Position numbers and translations under genes: made by a program. Source: Phytopythium helicoides (taxonomy: Eukaryota > Oomycota > Peronosporomycetes > Pythiales > Pythiaceae). Taken from it: a DNA stretch of 64,000 nucleotides. The notes under the pieces are model-generated. The model did no database searches, was not told the DNA's origin, and worked only from the letters and a program-made list of their open reading frames with translations. Shown piece after piece: positions 52,577-62,607 of the stretch; the stretch's first letter is position 1; the number at the start of each line of letters is the position of its first letter. The DNA lies in assembly GCA_024867545.1 (NCBI GenBank), contig JANFNE010000003.1:558001-622000 (forward strand), read 5' to 3'.

Positions 52577-53515
52577 ATGAGCGCCACGCAGAACGAGCTG
52601 CAGTGGCGCCGCATGCGCCAGGAGCTCTACGAGGAGCTGTACAAGGGTGGCCAGCAGCCGCTCAACAAGCAGGCGATCCTGTCGACGAGGTGCGAAAGTC
52701 GGACCGAGTCGGACGGAACATCGCATTCGTGGTGACTCACCAACTGAGACCTTCCGCCATTAGGGCGACGTTCACGGAAGGCAAGGAGTTCCAGCCGGGG
52801 AAGTACAAGCTGCCGAGTGAGAGCGATGCAGTGAGCCTTGTGGCAGCCGTCGTGCCGTCTGGAGCGGCCGAGATGATCCACGCCGTCGGGACAGGAGATT
52901 ATTGGACTGCTCCCGCGAGAGAAGGAGACTGGGAACGCCACGGGATACGTCAACGAGCTCGAGCAGATGCACGTGACGCTCTTCCACACGTCACACCCAG
53001 ACGCACTGGCGCCGGGAGCCAAGAAACGCCAGCCTCAGGACATTGCCCAGCTGCGCGTCATGGCGCGTCGATTCCTGCCGTTCCAAGTCTCGCCACTTCG
53101 CGTCATCCTCGCGTCCTCGGGAGCTGTCATTATGGTCTACGAGTGTCTCCCTGCGACTCCCGAGCAGCTTTATGCATGTGGTGTCGTCGTGAAGGAAGAC
53201 GATGATATTGTCAACCGGAACGCCGAGTTCTCCGTTGACCACATCCGACGCGTGGCTCAGGAGACGTTCGAGCACATGCCAAAGAGCAAGGGGACGCGCA
53301 CCATCATCCACTCGACTTTGGCGCGAGTGTTGTCGCCAGATGTGAGCGACGACACATTGAAGACGCTACGAGAGCGGTGCGACGCCATTTCGGAGCGGTT
53401 CGCTCGTGAGCCGAAGCCATTTTTGGTGAGTGATCTCTGGTTTGTCGAGGAAACTCACTTCATCTCGGCGACGGGTGTGCGCACGGTCATTCCGCTTGGT
53501 CCCAGATCATCGTAG
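52577..53515 (+). CDS. 2H phosphoesterase-like protein, copy B (one frameshift)
   Basis: ATG 52577 begins MSATQNELQWRRMRQELYEE. An intron from about 52692 to 52764 joins LSTR to ATFTEGKEFQPGKYKLPSE. The two H-x-T-L motifs HVTLFH (about 52970) and HSTLARVL (about 53310) mark the 2H phosphoesterase fold. The C-terminus ETHFISATGVRTVIPLGP is shared with copy A. One extra base near 52890 (GGGACAGG) is the only break, so this copy is the better preserved of the two. A role in RNA or cyclic-nucleotide phosphoester processing is inferred from the superfamily. Confidence 0.75.
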
Positions 53516-54586
53516 AATAGGAGAGCAAGACGCACGATGGCACAAGTCTTCATTAAACTCGATCTGCCTGGAAACGAAGGTTGTGCTGTGCTTAGCTGTA
53601 ACGAGAGGAACTTGCTCTCAGCCATTCATCATAACAGCCTGCGACCTTCCGTCTCGTGAGCAAGTGAGAGTGAAAAAAATGGCATTGAGATCACTAGCTA
53701 GCAATACACGCTCACGATCGTGGCGGAAAGTGACAACAACAATCATGGTGATGTCACGATGCAGCAAAGGGATCCACGTCATAACGAACGCAGCAGAAGC
53801 TTTTGGATCGTGAAGCGAGGCAACAAGGTCAAGATATGTGTCGCCAAATCTCAACCTGCGCTTTATCATGAACTCCTTGAACGTCATGGAACAGCTGGCT
53901 ACATAGGTGACGATTTTTTCGGTAGACTTTACACTTGGATTTTCCGACCGACCAACTACTTCAACACGACTTGTCCATACAAATTCCAAGTAAAATGATG
54001 CCTCCAAACGCGACCGCACTCTCCGGCTAACTGCTTCCGTCCGCCCGACCATTCCTATATGGTTCAGCCATACAAAAATCTATATCACCAGGTCATCCCA
54101 CCACGACCGGCCGAGGCCTTCCTCGGCCATCTGCACTCCCGCTCTCCTCCGCCGACCGACCGCTGCAGCGCGATCCAACCATACTAAATCCCATATAAAT
54201 TCTCCGCACGAGACCGACCGACCGCGCCTTCGTCGCTGTTCCCCGTGCCGAACACCGTCGAACGCAGACATAGACAAGCTGCTGCCTCGCCTGGTGATCG
54301 TCCGGAGCTGCTGGAATTCCGCGGCTGCATGGAGCGCTCGGCGCTTTGGTGCCGTCGCAGCGTTCCTCGGTCCATGGTGGTGGTGGTTGTGCGAAATGCT
54401 CAAACTCTAAATGCTCAAACTCTAAATGCTAAACTCGCAGCAGGTGTTCATGCAAAAATGTGGTCATGAAAAAAAAAAACGATGGAAAAAAAAAAATGGC
54501 AAAACGGACTTGATTGATCTCCCATGGACGGCGCCCGACACGCAGCGAGCGCCAGCTATACTTATGATACGGCCAGACAGGCAGGC
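53516..54586. other. Intergenic region
   Basis: About 1.07 kb. Overlapping unrecognised frames occur on both strands at 53618-54052. It also has CCGACCG-rich sequence near 54160-54220 and a 15-bp tandem repeat (ATGCTCAAACTCTAA) at about 54398-54430. No gene is confidently supported. Confidence 0.4.
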
Positions 54587-54913
54587 TCACTGCGCGTCGG
54601 CCGCCTTCTCGGCCGCCACCAGCTGCTCCACGAGCGCGCGCAGCTCGCGCAGCTTGCTCGAGGCGGCCGCCACCTGCGCCTCGACGCGCACGACCGTGGA
54701 GCGCAGCCCTGCGAGCTCTGCGCGCAGCTCGTCCTCCTCTTGCTGCAGCCGCCGGCGCTTGCCGTCCTCTCGCTCGTGCGGGTGCTCGTCGTCGCTGCCG
54801 GAGCTCTCGCCGCTGGTCGCGCAAGTGTCCAACTCGAGTCGCTCGGCCGTCTGAAAGTCCGCGAGCTCGTCGCGTCGCCGCTTGAGCGTCTTCTTCTGCT
54901 CGCCCGCGTGCAT
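54587..54913 (-). CDS. Small coiled-coil protein (108 aa), bZIP-like arrangement
   Basis: ATG 54913. The order is basic start (KKTLKRRRDEL), acidic linker, second basic patch (REDGKRRRLQQEED), then a heptad-patterned helix with Leu/Val at regular spacing (ELRAELAGLRSTVVRVEAQV and onwards to LRALVEQL). This resembles a leucine-zipper dimerisation helix, but the basic region lacks the usual bZIP Asn/Arg signature. It is probably a real short gene, given its sensible composition and full start-to-stop frame. The function is unknown. Confidence 0.55.
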   Translation of the reverse strand: MHAGEQKKTLKRRRDELADFQTAERLELDTCATSGESSGSDDEHPHEREDGKRRRLQQEEDELRAELAGLRSTVVRVEAQVAAASSKLRELRALVEQLVAAEKAADAQ

Positions 54914-56310
54914 TCTGGCGACCTGCGCGCTGCGTTGCTTGGCGAGAAATGGCGGTCGGGGCGGTTTGTCGGCGTCAGAGGTGCGGAAGACACGCGCGGC
55001 GTTCCTTGGATTCGGTCGCGCTCGGAGGGGATTTTGAACTTGGCTTTTGTATTAGACAGAGGGTGGCCGGCGGTCGGACGGTCGGAGGCCGCGCCGCACA
55101 AGCGCGGTCCGTATTGTTAACGAAAGTAAAGCTGAGGGTGGGTCCCTGCCGATTGCGACAAAGGCCCGACGCAGTCGTCACGGTCGGTCGGCCTCGATGG
55201 ATTTTTTTATATGGGACGAAGTATAGTTGATGTCTGGAGAGGGAGACGGTCGGTCGGAGCGACAGAAGCGCGCCGGACATGCGCGTCACTTGGCGTTTGT
55301 ATGCCGCCAACTGGCGGAATTCCTTCGTGTTCGGCGGAAAATGGTGGTTTTTGTTGCTCATTCACGCTCGTCCTGCTATGCACACGGGCTCACATGAGGC
55401 GATCCAACGACTCCGACATGGCGACGTCGGGTATCCGATCCTCCGCGTTGGTGGTGCTCGCGTCGGTGCTCCGACGAGAAAAGGAATCCGTCTCTACAGT
55501 AGTTTCTCTCCCTAGGAGCTCCGCTCAAGCAGGACTTTCAACCAGGAGGTCGAGTTCGTAGGACTTTGTGGTCAACGGAACATTCACACGGTCGATCGGT
55601 AGGACATTGCGTCCGACCGGATCCGACCAAATGGCGTCACGACGAGTCCAACGTGGGAGCTGGGGTGGCGAAGGTCGGTGGGAAGCCCCAAGAAGACGAT
55701 CGAGCCTCGTGCCTCGCCGACTCGCTTTCATAGCCTCCTCTGCACGTCATGGTGGCTTCTTGGCAAGAAGACTCACCATTGCTCTGTTAGTTAGAAGTCG
55801 GAGACGCAGAGCCTCCGAGACCAGTCAACGTCGATGAGCCGCAGGTGGTGACCACGCTTCCAGCATCTGATCCACTGCTCGATGAGCCCCAATGTGCCTC
55901 CGTGCTTCCCCTACACAGGTCGCCAGAACCGCCAGACAAGCTCCTCGTCACAGTCACGTTGCCTTTGCTGCTGCTCGCAACACCGAGCGTCGAGATCACG
56001 ACTGATACACTCGTCGGCAAGCCATCGCCACTCGTCACATCAAACCAGCCAACGGTCCGCCGACACGCCATGCAATTACAGTTGCATGCATGACCACGTC
56101 GCTACTGCCCTAGACGACGCGGGTGCCGCCTCCAGAGCCTCTTGACTCAGCCACCCGCTGCATGAGCCACTCCCACAGACTCCGGATCCGCTCGGCAAGC
56201 TGCAGCGCCGCCATGACGGCGTTGAAGGGTCGCTCCGCTCAGCGACCCTCTGCTCGTGCAGATCCCGCCCTCGGCCCGCGCTATTGTTGCCGCTGCTCCG
56301 AGCCAACGCC
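54914..56310. other. Intergenic region with GTCGG-rich sequence
   Basis: About 1.4 kb of mixed sequence, including a GGTCGGTCGG-type stretch at about 55060-55270. A possible Ser/Gly-rich minus-strand frame lies at 55787-56071 without a clear start or partner exon. No gene is recognised. Confidence 0.4.
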
Positions 56311-57962
56311 ATGGCGCTGGATGACGACTCGCTGTGCGTGGCCCTGCTCTTCTGCGCCACGTTCGGCGTCGGCTCCATGAGCTTCGGCGCCGTCTTCGCG
56401 GCCACGGGGCCTGTGCTCGCGTCGCTCGCCATCTACTTCCTCTCGGCCTGCAACCTGCACGCAAGGTGCGCTCGCGCCGCTCTGCTGACGCCTGCGGTGG
56501 CCCCGAACTGACGAAATGCACGCCAGCGTGGCCACGAGCAAGGTGCTGACCGTGGTGCCGCCCACCGTACGCACCTTCAGCGACCTGGGCTTCTTCGCCT
56601 TCGGGACCGACCGGCCAGCGACTCGTGGTCGCCTCCGAGGCCGGCGTGTGCTTCCTCTCGCCCATCGCCTTCCTCATCCTCGGGGGCACCGTGCTGCTCC
56701 CGCGGCTGTTTGACAGCGTCGCCTACTCGGAGACCGAGTGGATCCTCGTCATGGCCATCGGCATCATCCCGGCGCTGCTCGTCCCCACGCTCAAGGCCTC
56801 TGGCCAGCTCTGCTTCCTTGGTGGCATTGCAGCGGTCGTCACGGACGCCACCTGCGTCTACTACAGCTACGGCTTCTTGGAGTTTGCCCCGCGAGAGACG
56901 CAGATTCAGCTCGACCACTCGGTGCAGACCTTCGGCACCTATCATGTTCGCGCTGGGCACGGCCATCATCATCCCGCCAATCCAGCGGCAGCACACCCAG
57001 CCTTGGCGCGTGGCCAACCTCGTGTCGCTCACCTTGCTATTCATCACGTCGCTGTACCTGCTCATTGGCGTGTCGACCTATTACCAATACGGGTGCACCT
57101 GCGCCAACCACGCTTTTGGACGAGCTCCCAGCTGGGAGCAGCACGCTCAAGTTTGCAACCGGTTGTATGCTTGCCCACGTCGTCGTGGCGTTCCCATTGA
57201 TGCTTCAGCCGACTCTTTTCGACGTCGAGCGGTATTTGCTCGGTAAGGATGCTGACTTTGCGATTTTGAACCAGCGTCTCGCGCTGGAAGCTGCCAAGCG
57301 AGGAGACTTCGACGTCGAGTCGAGCGGGAAGCCGATTCTAGCAGGCGCATCACTCCACCACACTCACTACAGGACACATACACCGGAGAGCTCTGCGGCA
57401 TCTCGTGAAGATGCGTTTTTGTATGGAAGAGACTCGAGAGGACCTGGAGAAGAAGGAAGTCCCGAGACACCGTACGTTCGGAGCGCGTCGCCTACCGCTG
57501 ACGTCAAAGCTGCGAACAAGGCATCGATCGCCCAGGAAGTTGACCACGAGTTTACCGTGCGCGATCGAGTGTGCAGCGGAATCATTCGGATTCTGACGCT
57601 GGGTGCTCAAACCACGCTCGCAGTTCTTCTTCAGGGCTCTTTCCTGGACGTGCTCAGCCTCATCGGTGCCACTTCAGTAACGTTTTCCGTGCATGGTCAT
57701 GCCTTGCCTGTGCTATCTCCGAGTGTACCCGATCGATACGCGCACATTCCTGGGGAGATGCGACCGCACGTTGTGCTACATTATCATCGTCGCAAGTTCA
57801 ATTCTTGGGGCGTACTGCACGTACGTTGCTACCAGAAACATCGTTCGTGACTTCAAAGGCTTCAGCTTCGACACTGCCGCAAGTGCTGTCAATGGGAGCG
57901 GGAGTGGCAGCGAAGCGTTTGGAGACGAGTTCCCATTCTGCCACGAGGGTGAACGCAATTGA
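56311..57962 (+). CDS. AAAP-family amino-acid transporter (four frameshifts)
   Basis: ATG 56311 (MALDDDSLCVALLF); further N-terminal sequence may be missing. An intron at 56466-56526 joins YFLSACNLHA to SVATSKVLTVVPPTVRTFSDLG. Subsequent membrane segments include AFLILGGTVLLPRLF, WILVMAIGIIPALLVPTL, VANLVSLTLLFITSLYLLIGV and YIIIVASSILGAYCTYVA, as in auxin/amino-acid permease proteins of about 10-11 helices. A polar cytosolic loop sits near 57300-57560. One extra base is needed at each of about 56607, 56949, 57112 and 57693 to keep homology, all +1. I treat it as a gene with sequence errors. Confidence 0.75.
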
Positions 57963-58035
57963 GCAGTTCTCGCCCATTTTGAGTGCAATGGTACAAGCGA
58001 TTCAGTAGACGATTGCAAAAAGATACAAAGCTGCT

Positions 58036-58754
58036 TCATGTTGTGTTACCATTCAGAGCTGTTATATGCACTCGAGACTCGTTACGAGACGAGTGAAATC
58101 TACCGTGAGTCGCTGAGCTTGCAGTCCCATTGTTGTTTGCTGCGCCAACCAGCGACGACAACGCCGACGATGTGAATGACTGGTTGACCCACTTCACAAC
58201 TTGGTCCATGTGTTGTCCTGTAAGCGCTGATACCTTTTGTATGACCACTGGTGCCACATCCAGGCTCGTCAATAGCTGATCCAGGCAAAGATACGTCCGC
58301 AAAACAGCGTCATCAAGAGTCCAAAAGGCATCGATTTTGTTCAGCAGCACGAGTTTCGGCTTGTGCCGCATATTGGGGTCACCCATTACTGCGAACAGCT
58401 CAACCGCAGCACCAGCAAGTTGGGCTGCATTGCTGAGATCAATTACAAAGATCCACAAATCGCAGGCATCAAAATAAGCACGCCACATCGGGTAAGAGTT
58501 GAGCTCCAACTTCGCAAACCCCGCATGCTCGCGAATCAAAGGGGAGAACTGCGTGCTCGACGCCAATTGTTGGCTGTGTGTCAGGGTTCACTGCTGCAGC
58601 TTTGTCGTCTGCCGACCGTGGAGAGGAAGATGGAGGCCGACGCAACAATCCGGTCTAGCAACGAGCGCTTGTTCTTGACGAGGATCGCAGCGAGTTGTCG
58701 GATCAACAGTGTCTTGCCGGCTCCATCGAGTCCGAGCACGAGGATGTTCTTCAT
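58036..58754 (-). CDS. ARF-like small GTPase with C-terminal extension
   Basis: ATG 58754. The G1 motif GLDGAGKT is at residues 8-15, directly after MKNILVL, so there is no N-terminal amphipathic helix or myristoylation Gly as in classical ARFs. An intron of about 45 nt probably precedes PTIGVE (switch I), and one extra base near 58540 shifts the frame to LIREHAGFAKLEL. The usual WDVGGQ of G3 is replaced by EHAG-type sequence. G4 is NKID and G5 SALTGQ. A Ser/Asn-rich tail extends past the GTPase fold. ARL proteins regulate membrane traffic or cilia, and the specific role here is unknown. Confidence 0.7.
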
Positions 58755-58820
58755 GAAATCGAAGTTTGTTTTACCAATGAGTCTCGCTCTCCTATTTCGA
58801 GTTGCACGGTAGCGGTTGTG

Positions 58821-60558
58821 CTATCCAGTTTGGGCCTCAAACAGACGCCAGAACACTAAAAGCAGAAAGAATGGCGAAGCAGTCAGGAGCAGATCGAGCC
58901 AGCCGATCCAGACATCACCGACGGCATCTCCTGCCGTTCCCCAGATCGCACCCAAGAGGCGGCCACTGTAGTTGGAGAGCTGGATGATGATTGCCGCTTT
59001 ATCGCTCAGCACGTCGGGGAGTGTCTTGGAAGTCAGTGAAAGCGTGATCGTCGAGCTCAAGTTCATTCCCCAGCACACCAAGACCCATCCAGCTCCGTAG
59101 TTAACCTGAGTCAGAGGGCCAACGCAGTTGATAAATCCACCAACCATCGACAACAAAAGACCGACGAGGAGAATCAGGCGGTCTTGGAAACGCTTGGCGT
59201 GCCATGATACCGGGAAGATGAACGCAAAGCTGATGAAGCCTCCGACCTGCTATGAATATTCCAGAGTCACTGTCGCCCCAATTCCACTCATTCTCACCAA
59301 CAATGGGGATGCTTGATTCCCATGCTCCGAGAATAAAGAAAACCGTGAAGGCTGCGAGTGACATGGAGGCAGTAGGTGATCCAATTCGATCGATTCAATG
59401 CGTGAAAGATGTTTGTTTGCTTGATCTCGGCAATATCGCTGATGGAACGACTAGGAACTTCTTGGAACGAGGCTCTTACGAGCACCCAGTAGAGCAACCA
59501 CACGAGAGCCATGATGTGACCGGGGTACGTGTTTCCGTTGAAAAGAGTGGAGTGGGTCTTAATTTGTGCGATCAGTGAACCAAAGAGCGGCCCGCAAATC
59601 ATCCCTAGCGTCTGCACCGCTACGAGCATATTTGAGCACATCGTTCGTCGTCGTAGTCCAACAACGCGTGGGTCGGTGCAGTATCGCTTCACAAACAGCC
59701 ACCCCGTGAAGCCGAGTCCATTCACCAATCGACCGATGAGCAGTAGGGCAAGCGAGTCGCAGTAGCCTGCAATGCCATACAGCACATTGCCCACTACGAG
59801 TGCGCCAGCTGCAAGGTCAAGCGTTGGTCGATAGTAGTCACGGAAGACAGCGATACTGTTGAGGGGAACCAGTGTGACGCAGACATCAGCGTGATGCCGC
59901 CAATGACTAGCCCGCTGAACAGGTCGGTCGCGCCAAGAGATCGCGCATACTGCGTCGCCGTCGGGATGATGATGTAGAACGACACATTGAAGAGGAAGTT
60001 GGCGAGAAGGATCAATGCCAGCGACATACGCGGGGGCAAACGATCGTGGTCCACCTCCACAGCAATCTCGTCAGCGAGGTCTCCAATTTCTTGAGCCAGC
60101 AAGGGACGCAAAACTGCGTCATTGGATCCAAACGCGTGGATGATCCGCGAAGTCGCCTGACGCACTGGATAAGTCGTCTCGCTTCCAAAGTTTTGCTTTA
60201 TCGCTGCATTCACGACCAAGTCGACGCCGTAGTGCTTCAAAAGTAGCGCTTCATTCGCCAGTACTTCGCTCGTCACGGGTTCTGCTGTGAACGTGATGTC
60301 ACTCCGCTCAGTCAGAGTGTCGTATACATGCGCAACACGGTCTTCATTCAGCTCATATCGTTCTGCGACGACTTTGACGTGGTGACCCCTGTCGAGGAGG
60401 TGGGATGCCGTTTCGAGGGCTATAAGACCACCGCCAATGATGAGAACGTGAAGTCCGCTCGCCGCTGAGTTAGTTGAGGGAGTGATAGGGATCGCGTGAA
60501 ATGGAGCTTGGCTACTTCTGAGCTCACTCGCGACTGCTGAGGATCCGACGGCTGACAT
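58821..60558 (-). CDS. MFS transporter with N-terminal NAD(P)-binding Rossmann domain (three frameshifts)
   Basis: ATG 60558. Residues about 36-165 form a Rossmann-like domain starting LHVLIIGGGLIALETASHLL with a GxGxxA-type turn. An MFS transporter of the MFSD8/CLN7-like kind follows (LILLANFLFNVSFYIIIPTATQYARSLGATDLFSG, and NVLYGIAGYCDSLALLLIGRLVNGLGF). A base appears missing near 59893, and extra bases occur near 59357 and 59248. After these the last helices (VGGFISFAFIFPVSW to AQTG) follow normally and end at 58821. The transported substrate cannot be told. Confidence 0.7.
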
Positions 60559-62607
60559 CGCACTAGCTCACCTGTGAGGTTGGTGGCAAGGAAAGATATG
60601 CTGGCACAATGCAAATGGATGGCTTAACGGTCAGTCGATGAGTGTGTCGATTGCGACGCTGTCAAACCAGTCGCAATCGCTACACTCAGCCAATCTCCTT
60701 GCGTCATTAGAGAAACAGGACCTTTTGCGCACGACACGTCACACAAGCTCAACTTCAAATGGCTTCGGCTCAGAGATCCCTCATCGCCATACACTTGTTC
60801 CTCTGGTTGCCTGGCACAAGGATCGTTCCGCCATAAAACTCCTGGGGTGAGGACATGCCGATACCACAACAAAGGCTCTCCATCGAGTCTTGGGATCTGT
60901 ACATGTTACCTGCTTCATCGCAGAGATGTGTGCGGTCCGGGTAAGAGATTATTGTCACCCCGACGAAGGTAGAGCATTCGTATGCTATGCATGAAGACCC
61001 AGGGACACCACTCGCAGAATGATGCGCAGAGTAATTGCGCGGACGGACATGCGACCACACAAAAATCATGAACGCTCTCCGACGACTCAAAAAAGCACCC
61101 AAACAACCAACACGATATCAATGGGCCACCAGTTCATGCGACTGACCGATTGCTGTGCGTCCGGTTAGTTCGTTTGAGCAACTCGACACAGCGACTTGCA
61201 CGAATTGGATTTACACGTGCCTGCGAACGTGAAACGGCCGCGATGAAGCCAATGGACTGCCGCGTGCACTTGGTGCAAGTGCAGGTTGAAGCGGCACCAC
61301 GGAATTACTCACATCTCATCGAGAAAACTGCAGGCATCCATCCAGCGAGCCAGCATCGCAAATTAGGCACATGTGGCCATCGCTGGCCATCACTGGCCAT
61401 CGCTTGGTCGACCTCTCGAACGGCATGCGCCAGCCAAAAGTCTCGCCGCTGCACGCGTTGCACACGCGCAGGTGCGTGAGGCCCACTCAATGAGTTGAGT
61501 CTCCCTGGTGAGCTGCTCGCCACGATGGAGCAGCCCTCATGCATCGATTGCTTTGTCCAACCGGCTCAAGGAATGAGGCACATCTCGCTGTTTGCAGCAT
61601 GGCGTGGCCTTGGATGTACAAATCATGATAGCTGATGCTCGAAGCAATGCCACGTTCAGGAATAGAGGGGCACGAGTTCAGTTGATGCTTATGATGATCG
61701 TGTGTTTGCGAATTCGCCTGCGATAGTGGCATCAACTGCTTCTGATCAATCCTCTCGTTGGGGTTCCGGCCGACCTGTGTGGGTGGTTGCGGAGTGGTCT
61801 CCAGATAATACGCAAGTATGATCCACTTTGCAAGCCTTGTGCGCATCAAGGGTGAGTCACGAAGTGTCCGAAATATTTGCGACGCAGTGAATTTTTCACG
61901 AGACCCGCTGTCAGCATCAACTTCCGTCGAGGCTCTGCAATCAAGACTCGACTCGCACCCATCCTTACGCACAAATCCTTGTACTGTAGCCGCCACATTG
62001 GAAGGGTATTCCATCTCGTTCAATACATCCGGTGCAACTAGTAAGTGCCCGTTCCCGTCACGCGGCTTTCGTCGGCAACCTTGAGAACCTTGAGCCTGAG
62101 ATCCCGGTCCGCCCTTCCACCTGGCTCTGTGTGTTGTCTGATCGCCCACGATAGGGATGGGGATCTCTGGACAACGCGCAACGCCGTCGTGGTGGACCTC
62201 GACGAGCACATGTGGCACGTGACGACCGGTATTCAGCTGCTCGTGTGGGCGGTATGATACATGGGTGCTGGCTCACACACAGTGGAATGGGACTGCATCA
62301 CTGTGGTTGGGGAGAGCTCTATGGAGTGGCGTGCTGAGCAATGGAGTGGCAATGGGCATGCTACAGTAATGGTGGTTTCCGAGTGGGCATGGTCTCGAAG
62401 TCGTGGTCTCGACCACGACCACGACCACGCATTTACATGCCGACTAGCTGTACCAAAAACATGGTACAATCTGACTCCTAATGTTGAAGTGATTGATGCG
62501 GAGAACGCCCAATGAATATGAATTGCCAACGCTCGCCAAGCTGATCGCTCAGCGGTGGTTATATAATAGTTGCTTGCTCTCTAGCTCGCTCGAGATAATA
62601 AAAACGC
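60559..62607. other. Intergenic region, about 2 kb
   Basis: Includes a minus-strand open frame at 61487-62218 that lacks an ATG at its start and shows no domain. It could contain an unseen exon (a stretch EKFTASQIFRTLRDSPLMRT looks protein-like). Small repeats TGGCCATCGC and ACCACGACCACG lie near 61375-61405 and 62408-62428. No gene is firmly supported. Confidence 0.35.

Noticed and set aside
61487..62218. 243-codon minus-strand frame
   Set aside because: No ATG at its start, mixed composition and no domain. It is at most an unplaced exon.
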